Positions 8,050 to 15,925 of a stretch of DNA of 31,335 nt are shown here, one piece after another. Position 1 is the stretch's first letter, and each line of letters opens with the position of its first letter. The position numbers and the translations under genes were made by a program. Origin of the DNA: CAMAUF01 sp046152925 (GTDB lineage: Bacteria; Chloroflexota; Dehalococcoidia; Tepidiformales; Tepidiformaceae); assembly GCA_046152925.1 (NCBI GenBank), contig JBJXFX010000102.1, positions 1-31,335 on the forward strand, read 5' to 3'. Below the pieces are notes generated by a model. The model saw nothing but the letters and a program-made list of their open reading frames with translations. It had not been told where the DNA came from and searched no databases.

Positions 8050-8060
8050 GGGTGACAACC

Positions 8061-9740
8061 ATGGAACCGACGATCGCGCCCTTTGCCAACGAACAGATCA
8101 TGACCGATGACCTCGACCTCCTGATCGACGCCCTGCCGCCGCGGATTAGCGATGACCTGCGCCGCGAGGAGCGCCGCACCGGCCTGCTTGAGGTCGTCCT
8201 CGACCTCGGACGCTTGCCGGAGGCACGCTACCCGGGGCGCGAAGTCGTGCTCAGCCACGAAGAGGTGACCGAAGCGGACCTCCAGTACGTGATCGACCAC
8301 ATCGGCGCCTTCGGCGACGACAACCGTGCCGGGATCGAGCGGACGCTGCACCGGATCTCGTGCATCCGCAACCGCCGCGGAAAGGTGGTCGGCCTCACGT
8401 GCCGGATCGGCCGCGCGGTCTACGGGACGATCCGGGTGATCGAAGACCTCGTCCTCAGCGGCCGGAGCATCCTCTTCTTGGGGCGCCCTGGCGTGGGCAA
8501 GACCACGATGCTCCGCGAAGTCGCCCGCGTCCTCGCCGATGACGCGAACAAGCGCGTCATCATCGTCGACACGTCGAACGAGATCGGCGGCGACGGCGAC
8601 ATCCCCCATCCCGCGATTGGTGGGTCCCGCCGGATGCAGGTGGCCACGCCGGCCGCCCAACACGCGGTGATGATCGAGGCGGTCGAAAACCACATGCCGG
8701 AAGTCATCGTGATCGACGAGATTGGCACCGAGCTCGAGGCGCAGGCGGCCCGCACGATCAACGAGCGCGGCGTCCAGCTCGTGGGCACGGCCCACGGCAA
8801 CGCGCTCGAAAACCTGATGCTCAACCCAACGCTGTCCGACCTGATCGGCGGGATCCAGTCGGTCACGTTGGGCGACGACGAGGCACGCCGGCGCGGGACG
8901 CAAAAGTCCATCCTCGAACGGAAGGCCCCGCCGACGTTCGATGTCGTCGTCGAGATCCAAAGCTGGCAGCGAGTCGCGATTCACCCCGACGTCGCGGCGA
9001 CGGTAGACTCGCTCCTTCGTGGCTGGGCTGCTCCACCGGAAGTCCGCCAGCTAACGGAGAACGGCCGGATCGAAATCGTCGACGAAGTCGACCCTGACGA
9101 CGAGCCCCCGAGCCGCGGGATCACGCGGCCGCAGCTCTGGAACGATGTCCCGGCTCGCCCGTTCCGCGGCGGCGGGCACGTCCGCGAAGAGCGGGTCGAG
9201 CCCGTCCGCGAGCGATTTCCTGCCCGCTCCGCGAGCGGTGAGGCGCCCGAGCGCATCTTCAAGCTCTACGCGTTCGGCGTCTCCCGGCCGCGGATCGACG
9301 CGACGATTCGCTCGCTCGGCCTGCCCGTCGAAATTGCCGACGACCTGGCGACCGCCGACGCGGTGATGACGCTCCGCTCCTACATCCGGACGAAGCCTCC
9401 CGCGCTCCGGGAAGCTGAGGAGCGGAACCTCCCGATCTATGTATTGAAGGCGAACACCGGCTTCCAAATCGAACAGGCGCTCCTCCAGTTCAAGCCAGGA
9501 GCCGACGAGCGTTCGGGGCGGAAGGACCCGTTGGTGGACATCTTCAAGGACACGGAGGACGCCATCGCGCAGGTCCTCCAAGAGGGGCGCCCGGTGGAGC
9601 TGCCGCCGGCGAACAGCTACGTCCGCCGCGTCCAACACCAACTTGCGACGCGTTACAACCTCGACAGCAAGAGCAGCGGCAAGGAGCCGCTGCGGCGCGT
9701 GCGCATCCTGCCGATGGCGGCGGGCAGCGGGCGGGAATAA
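8061..9740 (+). CDS. R3H-domain AAA ATPase (Ycf45/SpoIIIAA-like)
   Basis: A 559-residue protein with an N-terminal region about 1-130 (LLIDALPPRISDDLRREERR), a RecA/SpoIIIAA-type ATPase domain with Walker A GRPGVGKTT from residue 141, Walker B EVIVIDEIGTELEA, and GTAHGNALENLMLNPTLSDL. A variable charged linker follows. The C-terminal R3H domain has Arg522-xxx-His526 (VRRVQHQLATRYNL). R3H domains bind single-stranded nucleic acid. This family is widespread in Chloroflexota, Cyanobacteria, Actinobacteria and plastids, with no well-defined cellular role. The ATG at 8061 was chosen because the upstream extension overlaps the previous gene. It is followed by tmk after a 26-nt gap. Confidence 0.9.
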   Translation: MEPTIAPFANEQIMTDDLDLLIDALPPRISDDLRREERRTGLLEVVLDLGRLPEARYPGREVVLSHEEVTEADLQYVIDHIGAFGDDNRAGIERTLHRISCIRNRRGKVVGLTCRIGRAVYGTIRVIEDLVLSGRSILFLGRPGVGKTTMLREVARVLADDANKRVIIVDTSNEIGGDGDIPHPAIGGSRRMQVATPAAQHAVMIEAVENHMPEVIVIDEIGTELEAQAARTINERGVQLVGTAHGNALENLMLNPTLSDLIGGIQSVTLGDDEARRRGTQKSILERKAPPTFDVVVEIQSWQRVAIHPDVAATVDSLLRGWAAPPEVRQLTENGRIEIVDEVDPDDEPPSRGITRPQLWNDVPARPFRGGGHVREERVEPVRERFPARSASGEAPERIFKLYAFGVSRPRIDATIRSLGLPVEIADDLATADAVMTLRSYIRTKPPALREAEERNLPIYVLKANTGFQIEQALLQFKPGADERSGRKDPLVDIFKDTEDAIAQVLQEGRPVELPPANSYVRRVQHQLATRYNLDSKSSGKEPLRRVRILPMAAGSGRE

Positions 9741-9766
9741 GGGGCGCAGTCCCAGTCGCGCCTTTG

Positions 9767-10441
9767 ATGCGCGCCCGCCACACTAGTGCCGTGCCAAGGG
9801 GACATCTGGTTGTCTTGGAAGGCGGCGAAGGGGCTGGCAAGACAACCCTGGCCGACGCGATCCGGCGCCGCTTCAATCAGCGGGTCGAACGCGTCCACGT
9901 AACGCGCGAGCCCGGAGGAACGAGGCCCGGTGAGAGTATCCGAGCCATCCTCCACGAACGCGTGGAGCTCTGGGCCGAGGTATTCCTTTTCCTTGCTGCT
10001 CGGAATCAACTCATCCACCAGGTGATCCTCCCGGCGATGAACTCCGGGAAGCTCGTCCTCTCCGATCGGTTCACTGCGAGCACGTTGGCCTACCAGGGTG
10101 GCGGGAGGCACCTGGATTACGACCAGCTTGAGTCGCTTTGCGAAATAGCTGCCGAGGGCGTTAAACCGTCATTGACGATCTACCTCGACATCGACCCGAT
10201 CGTTGGGCTGAGTCGGAAACTCGGAGAAGTTGACCCCGTGATCACCGGCTCGGAGTCAGTTGCGTTCCATGCAAGGGTTCGCCACGTGTACAAGTCGCTT
10301 GCGCAAGATCCCACGTGGGTGACCCTCGACGCCACTCTGCCGCCGGAGCGAGTCCTTGAGCTGGCGCTGACTCACATCGAGTCCTTTGTGCCGGGGGTGG
10401 GCGGGATCCAGTCGGAATTCCCTCTTGACGCCTCTCGTTAG
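9767..10441 (+). CDS. tmk: Thymidylate kinase
   Basis: A 224-residue dTMP kinase that phosphorylates dTMP to dTDP for DNA synthesis. It has the P-loop GGEGAGKTT at 19-27, the REPGGT motif at 47-52, Asp100-Arg101-Phe102 (LSDRFTASTLAYQGGGR) binding the substrate, and LTIYLDIDP. The start is uncertain: TTG 9764, ATG 9767 and GTG 9791 are all in frame, with no strong ribosome binding site. Many Tmk proteins start near the GTG, so the first eight residues may not be translated. The end overlaps the convergent metallopeptidase gene by 4 nt. Codon use looks a little more AT-tolerant than the preceding genes, by eye. Confidence 0.88.
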   Translation: MRARHTSAVPRGHLVVLEGGEGAGKTTLADAIRRRFNQRVERVHVTREPGGTRPGESIRAILHERVELWAEVFLFLAARNQLIHQVILPAMNSGKLVLSDRFTASTLAYQGGGRHLDYDQLESLCEIAAEGVKPSLTIYLDIDPIVGLSRKLGEVDPVITGSESVAFHARVRHVYKSLAQDPTWVTLDATLPPERVLELALTHIESFVPGVGGIQSEFPLDASR

Positions 10442-10905
10442 GCCATCGGGGGCCGGTCCACCGGGCTGGGGGGAGCCCCGCCGAAGATGTCGGGGAGCGT
10501 CACCATTGCCACCCCGGCCTCGCCCCGGATCACCTTCAGCGCGAGCGCCTGCGTGTCGTACGCCGGTTTTTCCAGCGGCAGATCGCGGCCGTAGGCCTTG
10601 CCGGTCGTCCGGATGCTGCGTAGTGCGTCGCGGAGGTAGCGCGCGTGGAAACGAAGCATGCCAATCCGGCGGTACTGAGCGACGTGGACGAGCTCGTGCA
10701 CCAAGAGGTCGCGCTTCTCCATGCGTTCGCGTTTGCGATAGAAGATGTGGTTGCCGAATGTGATCGCGCCGTGCCGGGTCGCGGCGAGGTACCAGGTGAG
10801 CGGCCCACCATGGTGGAGGCGCACGTTCTGCAGGTCGACCTCGGGGTTGACGAGGCCGTTCAGCGCCAGCCATTGGCGGGTGTCGGGTGGGATGGGGATG
10901 CGCAT
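10438..10905 (-). CDS. DUF4157-like HEXXH metallopeptidase-type protein
   Basis: A 155-residue protein whose centre matches the DUF4157 pattern: VRLHHGGPLTWYLA, then ITFGNHIFY, then the zinc motif LVHELVHVAQY with His70-Glu71 and His74. DUF4157 domains are best known from proteins encoded with extracellular contractile injection systems and polymorphic toxins, where they are predicted peptidases. Here the domain stands nearly alone, with a C-terminal helical tail. It is the third gene of a minus-strand set: its ATG lies 2 nt after the stop of the DUF4276 gene. That spacing implies co-translation with the ATPase and TOPRIM-like protein. Peptidase activity and a partner role are inferences. Confidence 0.78.
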   Translation of the reverse strand: MRIPIPPDTRQWLALNGLVNPEVDLQNVRLHHGGPLTWYLAATRHGAITFGNHIFYRKRERMEKRDLLVHELVHVAQYRRIGMLRFHARYLRDALRSIRTTGKAYGRDLPLEKPAYDTQALALKVIRGEAGVAMVTLPDIFGGAPPSPVDRPPMA

Positions 10906-10907
10906 CG

Positions 10908-11501
10908 TCAGCCTCTCATTCCGAGCAGTCGCTCCACCTCGCGGCAGAGCTTGTCGAACGAATCGGATCGCGAGCGAGCCAGGTCGATGTCGAAGAGCGC
11001 GGCGAGTGCGGGCTGGTCCGTCGTCTCTTTGTACCCGCGGTCGCGGCCCATCTCGGCGCTCAGTCGCTGCTTTGGGGACCTGACTTCCTCCGGCGGCGCC
11101 GGGCTCATGAAGGTCTCGCCCAGACCTCTTCGCCCCCGCAGCGACTCTGCTGCCGCGAGAAGCCACGCCTCGAATTCACGTTTGGCGAGGACGAGCCCGA
11201 CGTTGGCCCTCCCGGCTGCGGTCTGAGCGGCGGGGAGGAGGAGGGTCGCAAGCTCCGCAGGACAGTCTTCGTCGGCGTCGAAAACGATGAGGATTGCCCC
11301 CGCGGGTCCGGCTTTGGCGGAGGCGAGGCGGACGTACCGGCCCAGCTGGTCGGCCTTTGCAAGCGCGGAGCGGGAGACGCGGATCGAGTCGCGAATGGTC
11401 ACGTTCAGGCCGAGATACGCGGCGACCCGCCGGACCACGACTGGGACGGCTTCTTTGTCGCCGTGGCCCTCGACGAGGCACACGAGTGGAGTCGGTTGCA
11501 C
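10908..11501 (-). CDS. DUF4276-family TOPRIM-like protein
   Basis: A 197-residue protein starting at a GTG that shares its G with the stop of the ATPase gene (TAGTG). The pattern fits the TOPRIM-like DUF4276 family: Glu11 in CLVEGHGDKEAVPV, then strand ILIVFDADEDCPAE with Asp75, Asp77 and Asp79 as the metal-binding acidic cluster. EFEAWLLAAAESLRG and SPKQRLSAEMG are recurring DUF4276 features. TOPRIM nuclease subunits pair with SMC/OLD-like ATPases in defence systems such as Gabija, PARIS and retron-linked OLD. The ATPase upstream makes that role likely here, although no activity is shown. The next gene begins 2 nt after its stop. Confidence 0.85.
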   Translation of the reverse strand: MQPTPLVCLVEGHGDKEAVPVVVRRVAAYLGLNVTIRDSIRVSRSALAKADQLGRYVRLASAKAGPAGAILIVFDADEDCPAELATLLLPAAQTAAGRANVGLVLAKREFEAWLLAAAESLRGRRGLGETFMSPAPPEEVRSPKQRLSAEMGRDRGYKETTDQPALAALFDIDLARSRSDSFDKLCREVERLLGMRG

Positions 11502-12700
11502 TACTCGCCCGTCCCGAACGAGAGTTGCGCCGTGTGCGGCAAGAGCTGTTCCATCCGGAGGAGTTCGCCGGCCGTGAAGAGCCGGTCTCGCATGACGTTG
11601 CGGCCATGCTCCGTGATCGGCCCGATGTGCGTCGTACCGCGATCAGACACCACTGCCAGCAGGTTCGCCGGGACGATGTCCGGATTGTCGAGGAGGTCCG
11701 CACCATGGCTCGTCACGACGACCTGCGTGGTGAGGCTCGCGGCTCGGAGCCCGTCTAAGAGGACCCCCGAGGCGCCGGGATGGAGCGCAGTCTCCGGCTC
11801 TTCAATCGCGATCAACGAAGGACGCCCTCCGGGGCCATTGGTCGATTGGAACAGCGCGACGAGGATGCCGAGGGCGCGAAGCGTCCCGTCGGACATGCTC
11901 GATCCCGGGAATCGCCAGCTTCGCGCAGAACCTGGCACGAACTGCCGAAACTCCAGCATTTCTTTGGGTCCGAGGATCCGGCGGTCGACGCCCTCAACAC
12001 CGGGGACCACCTTGGCCAGCAGTTCCTCCACGCGCTCCAGTCGCTCAGGGCTAGTGTCTCGCATCCGGCCAACCACGCTGGCGAGGTTTGAGCCGTCCCG
12101 GGCCAGCAGGGCGCCGGGGTCCGGCGATTGGAGGTCTCGGATTCGGTCAGGATTCAGGTTGTAGAAGCCCATCCGTATCAGCTCCAGATATGGCCCGCGG
12201 AAGATGGGGAGACCGGCTGCAAGCGGGAGATACAGGCTCTCTTTAGCCCCGGGAGGGAGCCCCGCGGGGTTCGACCGCAAGACCTGCCCGCCCTCGATAC
12301 GGAAGTGGGCCTCCGGCTCGTTTCCGCTTGGGTCCCAGACGTTGAGCTGTTCGTGTTGGACCTCGAACCCTCCGCGCGTTGGGTCGGACTTCACCCGGAA
12401 CTCGTACAGGGCGCGCCCGCCGCTGCGGAGACGCAACGTCAGCCCAATCTGGAAGTGCGTGGGGTGGCCCGTGGAGCGCCGGCGGACCTCGTTGATCCCG
12501 CCGCGGTCACGGATAGCGTGGTCGAGTGTGGTCCGCAAAGCATCGGCGACGAAGCGCAGCGCGTCGACGAAGTTGCTCTTGCCGGAGCCATTTGGGCCGA
12601 CGAGGAAGGTCAGCGGACCGAGCTCGACATCGCAGTTCCCGATGCTCTTGTAGTTGCGGATCTGGACGCGGCTGAGGAAGGTCGAGTCGTCGGGCTCCAT
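11501..12700 (-). CDS. AAA family ATPase (SMC/OLD/RloA-like) of a candidate defence cassette
   Basis: A 399-residue ABC-type ATPase. It has the RNYKSIGN N-terminus typical of RecF/SMC/OLD proteins, Walker A GPNGSGKSN at 35-43, an ABC signature-like MSDGTLRALGILVALF, Walker B SLIAIEEPETALHPG, and the switch histidine in VVVTSHGADLLDNP. The absence of long coiled coils puts it with AAA_21/AAA_15-type single-gene ATPases. In such pairs the ATPase senses and gates a nuclease, here probably the DUF4276 protein, whose start overlaps this stop by 1 nt. The ATG at 12700 is supported by family similarity and by a -10 TACGCT ending 6 nt upstream. The frame continues upstream to 12931 but only as a shadow. 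Confidence 0.88.
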   Translation of the reverse strand: MEPDDSTFLSRVQIRNYKSIGNCDVELGPLTFLVGPNGSGKSNFVDALRFVADALRTTLDHAIRDRGGINEVRRRSTGHPTHFQIGLTLRLRSGGRALYEFRVKSDPTRGGFEVQHEQLNVWDPSGNEPEAHFRIEGGQVLRSNPAGLPPGAKESLYLPLAAGLPIFRGPYLELIRMGFYNLNPDRIRDLQSPDPGALLARDGSNLASVVGRMRDTSPERLERVEELLAKVVPGVEGVDRRILGPKEMLEFRQFVPGSARSWRFPGSSMSDGTLRALGILVALFQSTNGPGGRPSLIAIEEPETALHPGASGVLLDGLRAASLTTQVVVTSHGADLLDNPDIVPANLLAVVSDRGTTHIGPITEHGRNVMRDRLFTAGELLRMEQLLPHTAQLSFGTGE

Positions 12701-13616
12701 GTCTATAGCGTACTCGACGCGCCTCGCCCCGGGGCAAGCTGAGGATGGCCGCGGCCTGGTCCGGCGTCGCGACGAGACGCCCCACCGCCTCGCAGACCGC
12801 CACCAGCTGACGCACCAAGGCGGCGTTCGTGGGTGTCCCGGCGCCGGCATAGTCCTCCAACCCCACGCGCACATGGCCGCCACGCTCGATCGCCCAGCGC
12901 GCCATCCCGCTCGCGACGCAGTCGCCGCCAAGGACCGCGACCAGCCACGGGATCCCCGTCCCCGCGAGCATGTCGATGTACGCGTCGAGCGCGGGCAAGG
13001 TCGCCGGGAGCCCGAAGTTCGAGCCCGGCCCGCCGAAGTAAAACTTGATCAGCGAACCCGCTGGCAGCCGCCCGGCTGCGTGGTAGCGGAGGGCGACGCG
13101 GACGAAGCCCGGTTCGAAGCAGGAGATGCTGGGGCCGAGCCGCAGCTCCGTGCAGCGGTCGAACATGTAGCGGGCGTCACGCGTCGTGTTGAGGTAGACG
13201 GAGTCGACCGCCGCCGGCAGGCCGTCGCGGTCGTTCGGGGCGATGTTGACCGAGCCAGGGTCGACGAGCCCGAGGCGCATGACCCCGGCCTCCGCCAGCG
13301 CCGGGATGTGCGCGTACCGCTCTTCGACCGTCGTGTGGGCGCCGCCGCTCGCCATCGTCGGGTAGAGCAGCGCGTCGGGGCGCTTGTTGAGGATGGCGCT
13401 CCAGGCGCGGACGTACGGCTCGGCGCTATGGACGCCGCTCGCGCCACCGAGCACCGGTTCGTCGTTGTGGTTGTGGACGATCGCGGCGCCGGCCTCCAGG
13501 CAAGCGAGCCCATCGGCCGCGATCTCGTCGACCGATCGCGGCGAATTTGGGTTCCGCGACTTCGGCGTAGCGCCGTTGATCGCGGCTTCGATAATGACCG
13601 GCGTCGCCTCGGCCAC
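12507..13616 (-). CDS. DUF849 beta-keto-acid cleavage enzyme (BKACE), probably frameshifted at the 3' end
   Basis: The frame from a GTG at 13616 encodes a typical BKACE of about 295 residues: PVIIEAAINGATPKS with Glu10, the zinc ligands His48-Asn-His50 in AAIVHNHNDEP, SLIKFYFGG, and GGHVRVGLEDY. These enzymes condense a beta-keto acid with acetyl-CoA to give acetoacetate and a new CoA ester, for example in lysine fermentation. After AAAILSLP near 12730 the frame runs on as 73 Arg-rich residues inside the ATPase gene to a stop at 12507. In another frame a TAG at 12703-12705 lies 2 nt before the ATPase ATG. A one- or two-base indel near a CCCCGGGG run would restore an end there. The GTG lies 2 nt after the upstream stop. 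Confidence 0.82.
   Translation of the reverse strand: MAEATPVIIEAAINGATPKSRNPNSPRSVDEIAADGLACLEAGAAIVHNHNDEPVLGGASGVHSAEPYVRAWSAILNKRPDALLYPTMASGGAHTTVEERYAHIPALAEAGVMRLGLVDPGSVNIAPNDRDGLPAAVDSVYLNTTRDARYMFDRCTELRLGPSISCFEPGFVRVALRYHAAGRLPAGSLIKFYFGGPGSNFGLPATLPALDAYIDMLAGTGIPWLVAVLGGDCVASGMARWAIERGGHVRVGLEDYAGAGTPTNAALVRQLVAVCEAVGRLVATPDQAAAILSLPRGEARRVRYRHGARRLDLPQPRPDPQLQEHRELRCRARSADLPRRPKWLRQEQLRRRAALRRRCFADHTRPRYP
12707..12712 (-). promoter_or_regulatory. -10 element for the ATPase-DUF4276-DUF4157 cassette
   Basis: On the minus strand TACGCT ends 6 nt before the ATG at 12700. This fits the leaderless pattern seen at other genes of this window and gives the cassette its own promoter, inside the end of the DUF849 gene. 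Confidence 0.45.
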
Positions 13617-13618
13617 GG

Positions 13619-14164
13619 CTAGGCCCGGACTTTCGCGAGCAACGGCCCGGCGACCGGCATGCCGTCGCGCATGGCGAGCGGTTCGAGCTTGTTTTCGCAG
13701 TATCGATCGAGCGTGTCGCGGTCTTTCACGAACTCGTAGCGAGGCACCGCGTAGCCGCACGACGTCTGCACCTTTTCGACATCGACGAAGAACGCCTGGC
13801 GCACGTACGGGTGGGCATCATCGAGAAACGCCTGCCGGTGTTCGGCGAGTAGCGGGTCGTCGAGGTCGACTGCGCGGCCGCGCCCAAAGACACGGAGGAT
13901 GCCGGCCGTCGCATCGAAGCTGCAGAACATCACGGTGACCTTGCCGTTCTGCGCGGTGTGCGTCGCCGTCTGGTTGCCGCTGCCCGGGTAATCGAGCCAG
14001 CCGACGAGGTTCGGCCCGAGCACCTTCACGAGCGTCCGGCCCTTCGGCGAGAGGTTCGGCCACTCGGTCGACAGGTCGTCGGGCGCGGTCGCCACAAAGA
14101 ACATGTGCTGGCGTTCAATGAACGCGCGGCGGTCGTCGTCGATCCGGTCATACCAATCAGCCAT
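13619..14164 (-). CDS. Pyridoxamine 5'-phosphate oxidase family (FMN-binding) protein
   Basis: A 181-residue split-barrel flavin-binding protein. ERQHMFFVATAP is the first strand, LSPKGRTLVKVLGPNLVGWLD carries the flavin-contact region, and NGKVTVMFCSFD with LRVFGRGRAV follows. These match the small PNPOx-like families that bind FMN or F420; the reaction is not known, and it is unlikely to be the true PdxH because of its length and C-terminus. GGAGGG stands 7 nt before the ATG. It lies in an operon with the DUF849 gene, 2 nt downstream. Its promoter overlaps that of the divergent C-S lyase gene. Confidence 0.85.
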   Translation of the reverse strand: MADWYDRIDDDRRAFIERQHMFFVATAPDDLSTEWPNLSPKGRTLVKVLGPNLVGWLDYPGSGNQTATHTAQNGKVTVMFCSFDATAGILRVFGRGRAVDLDDPLLAEHRQAFLDDAHPYVRQAFFVDVEKVQTSCGYAVPRYEFVKDRDTLDRYCENKLEPLAMRDGMPVAGPLLAKVRA

Positions 14165-14190
14165 GCCTGTTCCCTCCGCGGTAGGCCGTC

Positions 14191-14200
14191 AGTGTAGGAT
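14191..14200. promoter_or_regulatory. Overlapping divergent -10 elements
   Basis: AGTGTAGGAT reads as TAGGAT on the plus strand (14195-14200, 8 nt before the ATG at 14209) and as TACACT on the minus strand (14196-14191, 26 nt before the ATG at 14164). The two hexamers share the central TA pair. This would give opposing transcripts from one melted region. Confidence 0.5.
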
Positions 14201-14208
14201 CCCCGGCC

Positions 14209-15399
14209 ATGGATTACGACTTCGACACGCTCTACAACCGCCGCGGCACCGACTCGAACAAGTGGCACCGCTTTGGTGAGGGCGTGCTCCCCTTCTGGGT
14301 GGCGGAAATGGACTTCCGCGCGCCGGAGCAGGTGCGGCGCGCGCTGGCTGAGCGGGTCGCCCACGGTTTCTTCGGCTACGGCTACACCTGGGAGGAGTTC
14401 CACGAGGTCTTCCGCGCGCGGTTGAAGGAGCGCTACGGCTGGGATGTCCCTCGCGCGTGGGTCGTGCCGATCCCTGGCGTCATCCCCGGGTTCAACGTCG
14501 CCGTCCGGGCGCTCACCGGAAGTCGCACGTCGACGGCCCCCGCTGGGGGCGCCACGCAGAACATCCTCGTCCAGCTGCCGGCCTACCCGCCGATCCTCAA
14601 CTGCCACGAGCACCACGGCGTCGGGCGGGTCGACGCCCTCCTGCGGCCCGGCGGCGATGGCCGCTACGGGGTCGATTGGGCCAGCTTCGAAGATGCAATC
14701 GACGCCGGGACGAGGCTCTTCCTGCTCTGCAACCCGCACAACCCGGTGGGGCGGGTGTTCACCCGCGACGAACTCGCTCGCATGGCGGCGATCTGCCTCG
14801 CTCGCGATGTCTGGATCGTTTCGGACGAGATCCACTGCGACATCGTCTTTTCTGGGAGCGAACATGTCCCGATCGCTTCGCTCAGCCCCGAGATCGCCCA
14901 ACGGACGATCACGTTCATGGCCCCTTCGAAAGCGTTCAACCTGGCTGGGCTCAAGGCGTCGGTCGCGATCATCCCGACGGAGGAGCTCCGGGCTTCATTC
15001 GAAGCGGCACGCGCGGGCCTCGTCCAGACGCCGAACATCCTTGGATATCTCGCGATGACGGTTGCCTACCGCGACGGCGGCCCCTGGCTCGAAGCGGTCA
15101 CCCAGTACCTGGAAGCGAACCGCGACCTGCTGGCCCGCTTCGTCGACGCGGAACTGCCCGGCGTGCGGATGACGCCGATGGAAGGCACCTACCTCGCCTG
15201 GCTCGATTTTCGGGCGACGGAGCTGCCCCAAGACCGCATCCAGGAGTGGTTGCTCGAGCATGCCAAGGTCGCGCTCGGGAACGGGGCCGATTTCGGTGCG
15301 CCGGGGCGCGGGTATGGGCGATTCAACTTCGCCTGCCCCCGCCCGATGCTCGAAGAGGGCCTCGACCGAATGGCCACGGCGATGCGCGACGTGAGCTGA
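14209..15399 (+). CDS. patB: MalY/PatB-family cystathionine beta-lyase (C-S lyase)
   Basis: A 396-residue fold-type I PLP enzyme. The start DYDFDTLYNRRGTDSNKWH and FWVAEMDFRAPEQVRRAL are characteristic of MalY/PatB. NPHNPVGRVFT and WIVSDEIHCDIVF hold PLP-binding Asn and Asp residues, and Lys241 in APSKAFNLAGLKAS forms the Schiff base. It cleaves the C-S bond of cystathionine or similar thioethers to give homocysteine or thiol, pyruvate and ammonia. Aminotransferase activity is possible in some homologues. The ATG is 8 nt after a TAGGAT hexamer and has no ribosome binding site, so a leaderless transcript is likely. The convergent DinB gene ends 1 nt after its stop. Confidence 0.9.
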   Translation: MDYDFDTLYNRRGTDSNKWHRFGEGVLPFWVAEMDFRAPEQVRRALAERVAHGFFGYGYTWEEFHEVFRARLKERYGWDVPRAWVVPIPGVIPGFNVAVRALTGSRTSTAPAGGATQNILVQLPAYPPILNCHEHHGVGRVDALLRPGGDGRYGVDWASFEDAIDAGTRLFLLCNPHNPVGRVFTRDELARMAAICLARDVWIVSDEIHCDIVFSGSEHVPIASLSPEIAQRTITFMAPSKAFNLAGLKASVAIIPTEELRASFEAARAGLVQTPNILGYLAMTVAYRDGGPWLEAVTQYLEANRDLLARFVDAELPGVRMTPMEGTYLAWLDFRATELPQDRIQEWLLEHAKVALGNGADFGAPGRGYGRFNFACPRPMLEEGLDRMATAMRDVS

Positions 15400-15400
15400 G

Positions 15401-15862
15401 CTACTTCTGCCCCAGCAGCCACACGATGTAGTCGAGTTCGCCCGTGTCGACGCCGGCGCGGGCCAATTCCCAGGCGGCCTCGGCGCGGTGTTGCGCCGCA
15501 TGGCCGAGCAGCTGGCGCAGGCACTGCTCGATCGGGACTTCCGTCTCGAACCAAGGGACGAAGACCCGCGCCGCTGCTTCTTCCGCCGTCAGCCCGGCGG
15601 CGAACGCGATCAGGCCCTCGTCATGCTCCGTGATGTAGGCGCGGACCGCCTCGACCTCCGACGGCGGGTGGGGCCAATCCGGCGCCCGGCGGAAGACCAT
15701 CCGGAACGCTTCTTCCGTCTCGCCGAGGTGCGCCATGACTTCGGCGATCGTCTGGCCATTGTGGGCCTTCACCTCGTGGACGTGTGTCGCCCCAGCGAGG
15801 CATTCGAGGACGCGGGCATTCGCCCAGGCATTGTGACGAAAGAGCTGCTCGAACGGTTCCAT
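15401..15862 (-). CDS. DinB family protein
   Basis: A 153-residue four-helix protein of the DinB/YfiT superfamily. It begins EPFEQLFRHNAWANARVLEC. His residues at the usual metal positions occur in AEVMAHLGETEEAF and in LLGHAAQHRAEAAWEL (HxxxH). The family includes thiol-dependent transferases and many proteins of unknown role that bind a divalent metal. The start is preceded by TAGGCT ending 6 nt upstream (15874-15869). No partner gene is evident; the oxidoreductase behind it has its own promoter. Confidence 0.88.
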   Translation of the reverse strand: MEPFEQLFRHNAWANARVLECLAGATHVHEVKAHNGQTIAEVMAHLGETEEAFRMVFRRAPDWPHPPSEVEAVRAYITEHDEGLIAFAAGLTAEEAAARVFVPWFETEVPIEQCLRQLLGHAAQHRAEAAWELARAGVDTGELDYIVWLLGQK

Positions 15863-15868
15863 GTGCGC

Positions 15869-15874
15869 AGCCTA
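15869..15874 (-). promoter_or_regulatory. -10 element for the DinB gene
   Basis: TAGGCT on the minus strand ends 6 nt before the ATG at 15862. There is no Shine-Dalgarno sequence in the 6-nt gap, consistent with leaderless transcription. Confidence 0.4.
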
Positions 15875-15925
15875 CGCCGCCGCACGACCGACGCCCAAGC
15901 TCGTTTGTCACGTGGGCCTTGGCGG

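Noticed and set aside
6250..8058. A 602-codon minus-strand frame opposite pdxT and its neighbour
   Set aside because: Composition is typical of an antisense shadow, and pdxT on the plus strand is certain.
7776..8060. N-terminal extension of the R3H ATPase
   Set aside because: It overlaps the preceding gene by more than 270 nt, is Arg-rich and has no family similarity.
12701..12931. N-terminal extension of the AAA ATPase
   Set aside because: The sequence is Trp/Arg-rich and lies inside the DUF849 gene; the ATG at 12700 begins the recognised family sequence and follows a -10.
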